Source: Stomorhina lunata (lineage: Eukaryota > Arthropoda > Insecta > Diptera > Rhiniidae). Taken from it: a DNA stretch of 64,000 nucleotides. Positions within the stretch are counted from its first letter, which is position 1, and each line of letters opens with the position of its first letter. The notes beneath the pieces are model-generated. The model was not told the DNA's origin, made no database searches, and worked only from the letters and a program-made list of their open reading frames with translations. The stretch is from NCBI GenBank assembly GCA_933228675.1, contig OW121740.1, positions 6,885,442 through 6,949,441 on the forward strand. The letters are read 5' to 3'. The position numbers and the translations under genes were made by a program. Positions 41,862 to 52,990 of this stretch are shown piece by piece.

Positions 41862-42838
41862 TTTGAAATCTGCTCGTTATCAGCGGTTTTTTGCATAAAG
41901 AAAAAAGTTCTTTAGGAAAAGAAATTCATATTAAAAAATTTTTAATGAAAAATATATTTGAAAATATTATGTATTTGTATGATAAATATTAAGGAATCTT
42001 TACTTTTTATTAAAAAATAAATTTTGTATATTTCATTGAAGAAATTTATATATAAAAAATTTATATACAAAAAATGTATATATAACAAATGTATATACAA
42101 GAAATTTATATATAAATAATTTATATAAAAAAAAATTTATATACAAAAAATGTTCATTGAAAATTTTTTTCTATTAAAAAAGTTTTTATGAAAAAAAACT
42201 TAAATCAAAAATAAAATCTAAAAACTTCTACAGATTTTAAATTAAAAGTTTTTTATAAAACATTTTAAATTAAACAAAATTCAAAAATATACAAAATTCT
42301 CGGAATAGTAAATATTCAATCAAAAATTATTCGCACTTAATCCCAGTCTATTACATATATTTATTAGTGATAATTTATTGATAAAGGCCAAAAAGTTTCT
42401 ACGAAACATAATTCATAATGATTGTGATTGTGTTTGTAAATTAGGTAATAATGCGAGGTTTCGATCTGTCTAAAAGTAGGGATAAGTAGATTCAAAACAA
42501 TTTTAAAAACACAAGTTTTCCCAAACAAACCGAAAACTGCTAACTAATAAAAACCATGAAATAAATATTAAAGGAAGTGCCACTTCAAAATTTTTGATTA
42601 TAAAGAATATCTTCTTCTTCTTCGAAATTGTAAAGAATATCTTTGAAGTTTGTATATTTTGTCAATATTACACAGATCGTTGCCACACTCGTAGATTATT
42701 TAATGGAAATTTGTAAACTAAAATGTGTAGTTTGAAAAAAAATAATAACGCTTAAAATAACTAATATTTTCAATAAATAATCTAATAAAATTTGTAGTTT
42801 GTAGCTTTGTAGATGCTAAAACACATAAGATCTCAATT
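41862..42838. other. AT-rich stretch between Bud13 and the LTR element
   Basis: No gene. A small array of AAATTTATATACAAAAAATG-like units lies at about 42048-42155. The part at 42535-42600 is an inverted relative of 47990-48050 on the other side of the LTR element; 42420-42480 resembles 53085-53150. Confidence 0.5.
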
Positions 42839-42843
42839 ATATC

Positions 42844-43080
42844 TGTAGTGTCGTCACTTATTTACATTTAATTAAACGATATATGGCAATCCTTCAACCT
42901 GTCATTATTAATTATCTTTGATCTCTATTTTATTATCCTCTTTTTGTACATATTAATATAGATACACACTTCACTTGCTGTTAATTCGATCCAGTAGAAA
43001 GACGTGTTTTCCTTAAATAATAAATAATACTTTAAGTTATAATTAATCAAAGCGTGCTTTTTTTATTTCAATACACAACA
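42844..43080 (+). repeat. 5' LTR
   Basis: 237 bp, TGTAGTGTCGTC to ATACACAACA. Differs from the 3' LTR only by one T in a T-run near 43061 (seven against six). Promoter and start site should lie here; no unambiguous TATA box was singled out. Confidence 0.97.
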
Positions 43081-43085
43081 GTAAT

Positions 43086-43095
43086 TGGCGACGAG
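43086..43095 (+). other. Primer-binding site, probably for tRNA-Ser
   Basis: TGGCGACGAG begins 5 nt after the 5' LTR. It is complementary to a tRNA 3' end of the form CUCGUCG-CCA, which I recall for fly tRNA-Ser(GCU). The match would be ten bases; identity of the tRNA is from memory. Confidence 0.7.
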
Positions 43096-43212
43096 AATAA
43101 AACTCGAATTAATAAAAAAAAAAAAAATAAAAATTATAAAAGTGCAAATTCTAAACATCTAAGAAAAAAAATTTTTACAACAAAAAGAGCATTCGTAGCT
43201 ACGTATTACAAA

Positions 43213-46200
43213 ATGGAAGCACAGGTGCAGAAGTTGCTGGAAGCCATTTCAGTTATGACTACGGCTATGCAAACCCAACAAAATCAACAGAGCAACACGA
43301 GCGTCAACATTATTTCTAGTTTTGAAAATTTCGACCCCAAAATTGAAACTTTTAAAACATATAAAGAACGTTTAGAACTCCACTTTCAAGTAAAAAAGAT
43401 CTTTGATGATAAAATTCTGTGCGCAAAATTACTCCTCCAGTATATTGGTCCAACCGTCTACACTCTTGTGACAACGTTAGCTGCACCCAAAAATGTTAAT
43501 ACTTTAACCTATGATGAAATAGTTTCAATTTTAGATTCTCACTTTTGTCCAAAAAAGAACGTGTTGGTCGAGCAGCATAAATTTCTTTGTGAAATACAAA
43601 ATGAAAACCAAAGTATAACAGATTTTGTTGCTATTTTACAAAAGCGGTCAATGGAATGTGGGTTTGTATGTGAATGCAGCAAGTCAGTGGCGAATATTTT
43701 TCTACGGGCGCAATTCATTAGGGGATTACGTGATAGCTATATTCGTGAGCAGCTACTTCAAAAGCCAGAATCAACATTTATAGAAATTACACAAAAAGCA
43801 TTAGCCTTAGAAGCTGCGAAAAGCGACAACAAAACCATTTCTAACGGTGCATCTACTTCAACAAATGATATTTTTCATGTACAACAACAACAGAGAAAAC
43901 GTGAGCGTAATTGGAAATCTAGCAGCCGAAATAGGAGCAGCAGCAGAAAAGGAGAATCCAACTCATCGACTAAAGTAAATTATCGTGAACTAGGCATTGA
44001 AGGATTATGTTTAAGATGTGGTCGAGCCAACCATTTGTCAAAAGAATGCCGTATCAACAAATCAAACTTAAAATGTAACGCATGTGGTAAAGTTGGTCAC
44101 GTTAAGCTGGTATGTATAAAAGACAAATTAAAGCAAAGACAAAAGATAAACAGTTATACATCAAATGCCGTTGATATTGATACAACAACATCAGATGAGG
44201 ATTATGGAATAAATGAAATCGTAGATATCTATAACAAACAGTCATTTTCAACGCTAGATTCCCACAAGTTTTTTACAAATGTTTTAATTGAAGGTAAAAC
44301 TCAGACATTTGAGGTAGACTCTGGTGCAGGCTTTACGCTAATTCCTGAAAATGATTTTCAAAAACTCAATATCAACAAGCCAGTAAGTAAAACAAATGTC
44401 GTTTTTAGAGCTTATACAGGGGACATGTTCAAACCTTTAGGCGTTGTTAATGTAAACGTTAAATATCAGGGCACAGAATCTAATGAAGACATGTATATTG
44501 TAACAAAAGAGCACTCTGCCTTATTAGGTCGCGTTTGGATACGTCATTTGAAAATAAATCTGACTGAAATTGATCAAACTAGAAATCCAGAGCAAATTAA
44601 AAGCATAAACTCAATTGCAGAAATACAAAACAAGTACAAAGAAATTTTTCAAGATTCAGTGGGATGCATTCCTAACATTATTTGTAACTTAAAATTACAG
44701 GAAAAAGCCAAACCTGTTTTTCTCAAGGCCAGACAAGTTCCTTTTGCTCTGAGGGAAAAAGTAGAGCGAGAGCTTGACAATATGGAAAGAGACGGGATTA
44801 TTACAAAAATAAACACAAGTAATTGGGGATCTCCGCTGGTAGTAATTCCGAAGCCTGATGGGAACGTTCGTTTATGCGTCGACTATAAAGTCGCCGTTAA
44901 CCTTCAATTACAAAGCGCTCATTATCCAATAAAAAAAGTAGATGAAATTTTCAACAATTTAAAGAATTCTAAATACTTTTGCAAATTAGATTTATATAAA
45001 GCATACCTCCACGTTATGGTCGATGAAGACAGTAGTTTGATCCAAGCAATCTCAACACACCGCGGTACTTATAAAATGAATCGTCTGTCGTTTGGTATAA
45101 AATCAGCCCCCAGTGAATTTAACCGTATTATTGATCAGATTTTGCAAGGTCTCGATGGAACAGTCTCGTACTTTGACGATATCGTAGTCCACGGTTCGAC
45201 GTTAAAAGAGTGTGAAAATCGACTCGTAAATTGTCTTGAGAGATTAAATAAATATAATTTACACCTAAACAAAAATAAGTGCGAGTACTTTAAAGAAGAA
45301 ATAAATTATTTAGGGTACGTTATAAGCCATAACAAAATATCAAAATGTCCAACGAAAACTCAAGCGATCGTAAACCTACCAAGGCCTGAAAACGCAGATG
45401 ATATTAGAAGATTCTTAGGAATGATCACTTATTATTCAAAATTTATACCAAACCTCTCAACCTTAACCTTTCCCCTACGTCAACTTTTGGAAAAAAATAC
45501 AAAATTTGTTTGGACAAAAGATTGTCAAAAAGCGTTTACCGATCTAAAACAAGAAATTTTAAAAGACAGGGTCTTAGTACCATTTAACCCATCGCTTCCA
45601 ATATTATTAGTATGCGACGCAAGTCCAACCGGCATAGCAGCAGTATTATCCCACATTATGGATGGAGAAGAGCGACCAGTAGCTTTTATATCACGTGCAT
45701 TAACCAAAGCTGAACGAAATTATAGCCAGCTTGATAGAGAAGCTTTAGCGATTATTTTTGCAGTAGATAAATTTTTTATGTACCTCTATGGGAAAGAATT
45801 TACATTAATAACGGATAATCGACCACTTTCCAGAATATTTCATCAAAGTAATAAAACACCAGCGATGACGTCTGCAAGACTTTTACGATATGCAACATTT
45901 CTCCAGGGATTCAGCTATAAAATAGAGCATCGGAAAGCAGAAAATATTGTAAATGTAGATTGTCTATCAAGAGCGCCTATGAAGGTAACACCAACATTTG
46001 AACATTTTATAAACGAAGAAGTGCGAATCATTCAAGAGCAATTAGTAAATCAAATTTTAACCTCATCAATTACTGCAACTACAATTTCCAACGAAATAGA
46101 TCGAGATACAGAACTGTCAAAACTAAAACAAGATTTACTCAAAGGGAGCAACGTTGACATCGATTATTCAATTCAAGATGGTATCATATTTAAAGCAAAT

Positions 46201-47316
46201 CGTGTCGTTATACCAAAAAAATTACGCGACGACATTTTGAAGGAGTTACATCATACCCACATCGGCATCGTAAAAATGAAACAGCTAGCCAGAAAATATT
46301 GTTATTGGAAGGGTATCGATAACGATATTGAACGAGTCGTTCGATCGTGTTCCGATTGTGCCAAAATTAGAAATAACCCGCCGAAGGTTCCAGTTCATCA
46401 ATGGGATGAGCCAAGTGAAAATTTTGAACGAGTCCACATAGACTATGCAGGGCCTTTCCAGAATCATTACTTTTTAGTGATGGTAGATGCTAAATCAAAG
46501 TGGCCTGAAATCCGTTTACTAAGAGAAGCTCCATCTTCAGAAAAAACAATAACGCTTTTGCAAGATATATTTTTTACTCATGGTTTCCCACAAGTGCTTG
46601 TTTCAGACAATGCTACTATTTTCCAAAGCGCTATTTTTACAAATTATTGCAGAAATAATGGTATAATTCAGAAATTTATAGCTCCAGGACACCCCGCAAC
46701 GAATGGACTAGCAGAAAGGTATGTCCAAATTTTAAAATCAAAATTAAAAGCCATGGAAGAAGACAGTACCCTGCTCAGTATCAAGGTGAAAGAAATTCTT
46801 TTTCGTTATAGAGCAACTCCACTAGCTAATGGTGAAACACCGTCGAAGTTATACCTTGGTCGAGAGCTTAAAATTAAATTAGATGCTATCCGTCCACTTC
46901 AACATAATAAATCAACAGTTAATTCTTCCATCATTCGTCAAATTAGTGTGGGAGATAGGGTTCAAGTCCGATGGTATGAAAAGAATAAGTCTGTATGGAA
47001 ATTTGGAACAGTTAAAACCAAATTAGGTCGTCTTCATTATCAAGTGGAACTCGACAATGGCTATGTGTTTAAACGCCATATTAACCAGTTACTTAAATCC
47101 GAAGTAGGAAAACCTAAAAAGTCTGTTTCATTTGCTGAACTTCCACAGCCTCATAAACCGCAGATTGAAGAAATACAACTAGAACGTAGACCTGTCAACC
47201 CAGTCATCCCAGCAGAAGAGCAGCAACAACCAACAGATGACCAGGATGGCAACATAAGAAGATCGAGTCGTATTAGAAGGCAACCAGCCCGTTTCGAGGA
47301 TCATGTCCTATATTAG
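43213..47316 (+). CDS. Gag-Pol polyprotein of the LTR retrotransposon
   Basis: Structural and enzymatic polyprotein of the element: particle assembly, reverse transcription and integration. 1,367 residues from the ATG at 43213 (AAAATGGAAGC); the frame is open upstream to 43054, but that extension begins inside the LTR and before the primer site, so it is unlikely to be used. In order: gag; two CCHC zinc knuckles (about 266-279, CLRCGRANHLSKEC, and 288-301, CNACGKVGHVKLVC); protease DSG at 369-371; reverse transcriptase with Asp593 and YFDD at 653-656; RNase H with Asp802; integrase zinc domain (His1013-1016, Cys1046, Cys1049) and catalytic Asp1077, Asp1132, Glu1168 (D,D35,E spacing); a basic C-terminal tail. 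Gag and Pol are in one frame without stop or shift. No disabling mutation seen. Confidence 0.95.
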   Translation: MEAQVQKLLEAISVMTTAMQTQQNQQSNTSVNIISSFENFDPKIETFKTYKERLELHFQVKKIFDDKILCAKLLLQYIGPTVYTLVTTLAAPKNVNTLTYDEIVSILDSHFCPKKNVLVEQHKFLCEIQNENQSITDFVAILQKRSMECGFVCECSKSVANIFLRAQFIRGLRDSYIREQLLQKPESTFIEITQKALALEAAKSDNKTISNGASTSTNDIFHVQQQQRKRERNWKSSSRNRSSSRKGESNSSTKVNYRELGIEGLCLRCGRANHLSKECRINKSNLKCNACGKVGHVKLVCIKDKLKQRQKINSYTSNAVDIDTTTSDEDYGINEIVDIYNKQSFSTLDSHKFFTNVLIEGKTQTFEVDSGAGFTLIPENDFQKLNINKPVSKTNVVFRAYTGDMFKPLGVVNVNVKYQGTESNEDMYIVTKEHSALLGRVWIRHLKINLTEIDQTRNPEQIKSINSIAEIQNKYKEIFQDSVGCIPNIICNLKLQEKAKPVFLKARQVPFALREKVERELDNMERDGIITKINTSNWGSPLVVIPKPDGNVRLCVDYKVAVNLQLQSAHYPIKKVDEIFNNLKNSKYFCKLDLYKAYLHVMVDEDSSLIQAISTHRGTYKMNRLSFGIKSAPSEFNRIIDQILQGLDGTVSYFDDIVVHGSTLKECENRLVNCLERLNKYNLHLNKNKCEYFKEEINYLGYVISHNKISKCPTKTQAIVNLPRPENADDIRRFLGMITYYSKFIPNLSTLTFPLRQLLEKNTKFVWTKDCQKAFTDLKQEILKDRVLVPFNPSLPILLVCDASPTGIAAVLSHIMDGEERPVAFISRALTKAERNYSQLDREALAIIFAVDKFFMYLYGKEFTLITDNRPLSRIFHQSNKTPAMTSARLLRYATFLQGFSYKIEHRKAENIVNVDCLSRAPMKVTPTFEHFINEEVRIIQEQLVNQILTSSITATTISNEIDRDTELSKLKQDLLKGSNVDIDYSIQDGIIFKANRVVIPKKLRDDILKELHHTHIGIVKMKQLARKYCYWKGIDNDIERVVRSCSDCAKIRNNPPKVPVHQWDEPSENFERVHIDYAGPFQNHYFLVMVDAKSKWPEIRLLREAPSSEKTITLLQDIFFTHGFPQVLVSDNATIFQSAIFTNYCRNNGIIQKFIAPGHPATNGLAERYVQILKSKLKAMEEDSTLLSIKVKEILFRYRATPLANGETPSKLYLGRELKIKLDAIRPLQHNKSTVNSSIIRQISVGDRVQVRWYEKNKSVWKFGTVKTKLGRLHYQVELDNGYVFKRHINQLLKSEVGKPKKSVSFAELPQPHKPQIEEIQLERRPVNPVIPAEEQQQPTDDQDGNIRRSSRIRRQPARFEDHVLY

Positions 47317-47326
47317 TGTGGGAGAT
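47314..47326 (+). other. Polypurine tract of the LTR element, overlapping the pol stop
   Basis: The stop TAG (47314-47316) runs into TGTGGGAGAT immediately before the 3' LTR. The purine-rich GGGAGA is where plus-strand DNA synthesis should be primed. Confidence 0.7.
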
Positions 47327-47562
47327 TGTAGTGTCGTCACTTATTTACATTTAATTAAACGATATATGGCAATCCTTCAACCTGTCATTATTAATTATCT
47401 TTGATCTCTATTTTATTATCCTCTTTTTGTACATATTAATATAGATACACACTTCACTTGCTGTTAATTCGATCCAGTAGAAAGACGTGTTTTCCTTAAA
47501 TAATAAATAATACTTTAAGTTATAATTAATCAAAGCGTGCTTTTTTATTTCAATACACAACA
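47327..47562 (+). repeat. 3' LTR
   Basis: 236 bp, matching the 5' LTR base for base apart from the T-run length. Followed by ATATC, the target duplication. Confidence 0.97.
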
Positions 47563-47567
47563 ATATC

Positions 47568-48644
47568 ATTAAATTAAAAAATATTTCGTGTGTTTTACTG
47601 AATAACGAATTACGATCAAACTGTTGAGACGTTTGAAATAATATTCACAGCTTGTGTTCCCAAAAGTTTAGGGAAGGACTCGATAGATTTTGAAAACATG
47701 TCATATAAATACTCACTAGGAGCAATTTTCTAGATCTCAGTTCAAAAACTTAACTTACTTAGTTTCCCCAAACACTACAAGTGAAATAGAGGAATTTTTT
47801 ACTCAATTGCTGTAAAATATGGCTTTGACGCCATACGACAATTATGTTTTCCTCAAATTACGTAAAATTTTCTAAATTCTAGTTCATTTTTTTCTGAGTG
47901 TAAATGGGATTTTTTTTTAAAGTAAGGTAGCCTCATTTTTGAGTAAACTTCAGATATTCTTTCTTGTCAAATGGTTAATGTTTACAAAATAAAAAGAAAG
48001 TGTCACTTCCTTTAATATTTATTTCATGAATAAAAACTATCAGCCTAACTATAAAAGAAATTTTAAAATTGAGTTGACTTTAAATTGAAAATTATAAAAT
48101 ATTTTCAAATAAAAACATTCAAAAATTTAAAATTAAATTAAAATTAAATTAAATTCAAAATAAAACCGAATTTAAACGTTCTGTGGTTAGGCTGAAAACT
48201 TTTAAATATTAAAGTGTTAACAAACGCTTTGAAAACATTAAAAGTTTTCTTAAGGTGGTAAGATTTGCTAAAAGGTGATAATATTCGGTGGTTTTTAAAA
48301 TACTTGATAAAATTGTGAATGTGGAATGAAACATGAGAAACGAAAGTTTGAAAATGTTTAACTTGTCAATTTCACTCTCAAACTTGTTTTTATAACAACT
48401 CTGTTTTAAATCCAAAAAGTGTTGTGAAAATGTAGAAAGAAAACAAAATTAATAAGAATACTGAAAAGGGTGACCAGAGGTTTCTTTTAGAAAAAGATAC
48501 AATATGTTTATCTGATAGCATATAAAATATAATTTTACAATATTAAATTTTTTATGTAAAAACAACTCTATAGTGTTGTTTTCTTTGAATTTTTTTTTAA
48601 TAATTTTTGATATCATTTTTTTCCATAAAAACATTTGTAATATA
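47568..48644. other. Non-coding stretch right of the LTR element
   Basis: No gene. 47990-48050 (CACTTCCTTTAATATTTATTTC) is an inverted match of the left flank at 42535-42600. Confidence 0.5.
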
Positions 48645-50507
48645 AACAAGTAAGAGTGTTATATTCGGCTGTGCCGAATCTTATATACCCACCATCAAGT
48701 TGTGTTAAATTTAGAAACATATCTCATATATCTACAAGGGTGCAGCTAATTCAAAATCTGCACCAAAACTGGAAAAATCGCTAAGCTATTTGGTATTGTT
48801 GGTAAAACCTTTGGACTAAATTAGGTTTCCGTAGCTTTATAGTTCAACATTCAAAAATATTTTAGTGGTTTCCCCAGTATTTACTTTGATCAAATTTCGG
48901 TCTCATAACCAGGTATAGTTTTACATTAATTAGTTGTTAAATACTTTTCGTTGTGATTAATATGTAGTTAGGCTAAACACGTTAATAGTAATACGACAGG
49001 TCCATATATTTCGTTATGAGTTCCTAATGCATTCATCATATACAAAGTCTGGGCTGAACATTGATTGATGCCTATATAATTTCATAGGTGCAATCTTAAT
49101 ATAATGAATGTACCTCCAAATCTTTTTGATTGTAGATATAAAAAGGGGATGTTTAAGAATTATAGCCAAATGTTGACCGATTATAACAAAATTTTACACA
49201 CTGGCTAGTATATATAGAGAGCTTATTCTTGCAAAATTTAGTGACCATAGCTATCATAGTTTCTAATTTAATAGCTTTTAACTGGCCTTTGCTAAAATTT
49301 TTGGTTTCCGTGAGTGTTTTTCACATGAAAGCTAAAGTCAAATATGGACTGATTCCTATAAAATTTGATAAACTGATCAAAAATTGCATAAAACTTCCCT
49401 ATTTTAAATTTAATCGTCATAGCTATTACAATTGTATTCAATTTATCAGCATTAATGTGTTTTCCGCGGCGGGGTTATATGGGAGCTCTAACTAAATTTG
49501 AACCGATTTTGTCCATTTTCAACAAACATCTTTTTCAAGATATCCAAAATACTTTTGTAAAATTTTGCCCCTCTAGCTCTTTTCGTTAAGACGCTATCGT
49601 GCTTTTATCTGACGGACAGACGGACATAAACAACCTTTTCTTTATGTATTTTTGTGTTTCCATAAGTTTTTTATATGGGAGCTATGGTCAACTGGTGACC
49701 GATTGTGACGAAATTTTGCACACTGGCTGGCATTGACATAAGACTTCCTTGTGCTTAATTGAGTCTTACTAGCTCTTGTAGTTAAGGAGCTAGCCTCTAG
49801 CTCTTTTCGTTAAGGCGCTATCGTGCTTTTATCTGACGGACAGACCGACATAAATCCCCTTTTCTTTTTGAATTTTTGTGTTTTCGTAAGTTTTTTATAT
49901 GGGAGCTAGGTCAAATAGTGACCGATTGTGACAAAACTGGCTGGCATTGATATAAGACTTTCTTGTGCCAAATTTAGTGGTTATATCTGTTATACTTTTA
50001 GATTTATTGGCATTTAAGTGTATTTTGGGTGAAATTTAGCCTGTTTCCGTAAGTTTTTTGTATGGGAGCTATGGCTAAATGTGAACCGATTTCGATGAAA
50101 TTTTATATGCTGCCTAGTGCTAAAACTTCTAGATACCAAATTTTGTCATCATAACTGTCATAATTTGTCATTTATTAGCAAATAAGCGATTAGCCTAGAC
50201 GAGGTTTTACGGGAGCTATGGCCAAATGCTAACCGATTTTGCCCAATTTCAATACCAAAATTTTCTCATAGATAAAGAATGTTTTTGCTAAGTTTCAGTT
50301 AGCTAGCTCTTTTCGTTTAGACGTTATCGTGATTTCAACAGACAGACAGACAGTCGGACAGACAGACGGACATAGCTCAATCGTCTTAGAATTTCATAAG
50401 GATTCAGAATATATATCGTTTTTGATTTTTGAACCAATATTAAGGAAATTACAAACGGAATGACAATCTCAATATACCCCCCATTCTTTTTGATGGTGGG
50501 TATAAAA
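48645..50507 (-). mobile_element. DINE-1/Helentron-type element 4 (TTCGGCTGTGCCGAA subfamily)
   Basis: Reverse orientation. Starts AACAAGTAAGAGTGTTATATTCGG with the hairpin TTCGGCTGTGCCGAA, then CTTATATACCCACC; ends GATGGTGGGTATAAAAA. It contains CGGACAGACAGACGGACAT tracts near 50340-50373 followed by TAGCTCAATCGTCTTAGAATT, in DINE-1 order. The middle is internally duplicated: CTCTTTTCGTTAAGRCGCTATCGTG occurs at about 49576, 49800 and, diverged, 50304; GTTTTTTATATGGGAGCTA occurs at about 49665, 49890 and 50055. Non-coding. Confidence 0.8.
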
Positions 50508-50661
50508 ATTTAGCGTTAGAAAAATGTTTGATGCAAATTTTATCAATAAAAAACTTTTTGAATAGAAAATTTTCAATATTAAATTTAAAAAAAAAACTAT
50601 TACTAGGTCATTTTTCTATTGAATATACATATTTTGATGTATTTTTTTTTCGGACAAATAT
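50508..50661. repeat. AT-rich array fragment between two DINE elements
   Basis: GAAAAATGTTTGATGCAAAT and TTTTTGAATAGAAAATTTTC units resemble the CTATAG-type arrays, suggesting that the neighbouring array once extended here. Confidence 0.5.
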
Positions 50662-51308
50662 TTTTATACATCACTATAGGTGGAAAGGCTATTACAAGTT
50701 TGGCGTCCATCTTTAAGTATACCAATAGACATATTTCTTGGGTCCGTTTTAATGATGACCGTCGATCCGTCTGGCTGGCCGTATATGCAAACTGGTAATC
50801 AAGTTACAGCTTGCCATTTTTAAAATAATTTTATGAAATTTTGTACAGACATTTTTTCATAGTTAAATAATTACTGTTGAAAAGTTTTAAAACGATCCAC
50901 GTTTTGTAACTCCCAGGTTCCCGGAATTGAAATTTTATGAAATCTGAATTGAGTATTGCTCATTTAAACAAAGTTTCGTTAAAATTGGTTCATATTTACA
51001 CAAGAAAAAGTCACTAAATGCCACGAAAATTACACAAATGTTCCTAAATCTAAAGATAATGACAATTTTATGTTTATTTGTTGTAAATAGCTAAATATCG
51101 AGGAAATCGGTACAAATTTGACCCTAGCTTCCATATAAGGCCCATTGACGAAACTTGCTTAAATATACTTCTTAAGGAAATGTGTGTATAAGACAAAATT
51201 TAGCAAATATATGATTTATGCAAGAAAAAGAAAAAAAACATTGATCGCAGTGTTGAAGGGTATCAAATGTTAGGGCTTGACTTAATATAACACTTTCTTA
51301 CTCGTTTT
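50662..51308 (+). mobile_element. DINE-1/Helentron-type element 5
   Basis: Diverged copy of the element-1 subfamily: TTTTTATACATCACTATAGG, GTATACCAATAGACAT, CGATCCGTCTGGCTGG, CCCGGAATTGAAATTTTATG, ending GGGCTTGACTTAATATAACACTTTCTTACTCG (parts quoted: GGGCTTGACTTAATAT, CACTTTCTTACTCG). Confidence 0.75.
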
Positions 51309-52640
51309 ATATTAAATATTTTTCAATAAAAACTATAAAAATTATTTCAAGATAAAACTTTTCGAATAAAATTTTTACCGCAGAAAATTCTTGCAGAAAG
51401 TTGTATTTGGGAATAACTTTTTTTAAAGAAAATTTAAAAAAAATAAATTTTCTATAGAAAATTTTAGCTTAATTTAAATTTTTTAAAGAAAATTTTTTCT
51501 TAAATGAAAAAATTTAGAATTTTATATTTTCTACAGAGAATTTTGCTTTAAATTAAATTTTGTATAGAAATTTTGTCCTTAATTAAATTTTTTACAGAAA
51601 ATATTGTCTTTAATTAAATTTTATATAAAAATGTTTGTCTTAAATCAAATTTAGGTCTTAAATTAAATGTTATCTATATTAAATTTTCTTAAAAAAATTC
51701 GTATTAATTTAGATTTTCTCAAGAAAATTTTGTCTTAAATTAAATTTTCTGTAGAAAATTTTGTCTTAAATTAAATGTTAAATTTTTTACAGAAAATTTT
51801 TCCTTAATTAAATTTTTTATAAATTTTTGTTTATTATATTAAATTTTCTATAGAAATTTTTTTTCTTAAATTAAATTTTCTACACATTTTTTCTATATTA
51901 AATTTTCTATAGAAAATTTTGTCTTAAGTTAAAGTTTCTATAGAAAATTTTATCTTAAATTAAATTTTTTATAGAAAATTTATTTTTTAATTAAATTTTT
52001 TATAGAAAATTGATTTTAAAATTAAATTTTTTTATAGAAAAATTTTCTTAAATTAAATTTTCTTAAATTAAATTAAAATAGAAAATTTTTTCTAAATTAA
52101 ATTTTGAATATAAAACTTTGTCTTAAATTAAATTTTCTACAGAAAATATTTTACAATTTTTTTTTTTAATTTTCTATATAAAATTGTTTCTTAAATAAAA
52201 TTATGTCTTGAATTAAATTTTCAATAAAAAATTTTTGACTTCAATTAAATTTTCTTTAGAAATTTTGTTTCCACTAATTTTTCTATGGAAAATTTTTTCG
52301 TAAATAAAATTTTCTATAAAAAATTTTGTTAGTAATTAAAATTTTAATAAAACATTTTTGACTTAAATTCAATAGAAAATTTTTCATTTAATTTTGTCTT
52401 AATTTATTTTTTTAGTCAAAATAATATATAAAAGCCACATTAGGCCAAAAGCATATATTACAAGATAAAAATCTGAGTATTTTTAAAACTACCTGAAACA
52501 AAGAAAAAAAAAAGAATTCATAAAAAATGTAGAAAACTTTGTCATAAATTAAATTTTCTTTAGAAAATTTGTTTTAAATGTAATTTTTTATAAAAAAAAA
52601 TTCTTTAAATAAATTTTCTTGAATCAAATTGTCTATAGAA
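51309..52640. repeat. AT-rich tandem array (AAATTAAATTTTCTATAGAAAA type)
   Basis: About 30 very degenerate units of 28-32 bp: TTAAATTAAATTTTCTATAG followed by AAAATTTTGTC. It shares the TTTTCTATAGAAAA palindrome with the arrays at 16.1 and 36.9 kb but has a different linker (GTCTTAAATTAA). It starts at the end of DINE element 5. Confidence 0.88.
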
Positions 52641-52769
52641 AATGTCTTAAATGAAGTCTACTTTCACACCAGTCAGGTTTCACTTATCAAGTCTTGAGTT
52701 TGTATGAGAAAAAACTGAAAGAATTGAAATTGATACAAACCTGAGTATAGAAAAATTTTGAAAATTTGT

Positions 52770-52990
52770 ATGAAATTTAAGGTAAATAAAATAAAAACTG
52801 ATGAAGAAAATGTTTGTGTGTGAACGTGAATGCAGGTTCAAAGAATTTTAAAGAAAAACTGATCAAGTAAACCTGATACGTGTAAAAAGGGACTAAGAAA
52901 TTTAAGAAAATAAAATGAAAACTGACGAAGAAAGTGTGTTTGTCTGGACGTGAATGCAGGTTCAAAAGAAATTTAAAGAAAAACTGATCA
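52770..52990. repeat. Diverged tandem duplication of a ~130-bp unit
   Basis: Two units share AACTGATGAAGAAA / AACTGACGAAGAAA, GTGAATGCAGGTTCAAA and AAGAAAAACTGATCAAGTAAA in the same order. Confidence 0.8.

Larger units (their letters stand above)
42844..47562 (+). mobile_element. Complete Ty3/gypsy-type LTR retrotransposon (mag-like)
   Basis: 4,719 bp with two LTRs, one long frame and a 5-bp target duplication ATATC (42839-42843 and 47563-47567). LTRs start TG and end CA. Gene order protease, reverse transcriptase, RNase H, integrase defines Ty3/gypsy. The single frame, two CCHC knuckles, short LTRs and apparent tRNA-Ser primer point to the mag group; that placement is from memory of the group. 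No envelope frame follows pol. Confidence 0.96.

Noticed and set aside
43054..43212. Longer N-terminus for the gag-pol frame starting inside the 5' LTR
   Set aside because: It would cross the LTR end and primer-binding site; the ATG at 43213 begins the gag-like sequence and has better context.
47317..47326. An envelope gene after pol
   Set aside because: Only 10 bp separate the pol stop from the 3' LTR, so there is no room for one.
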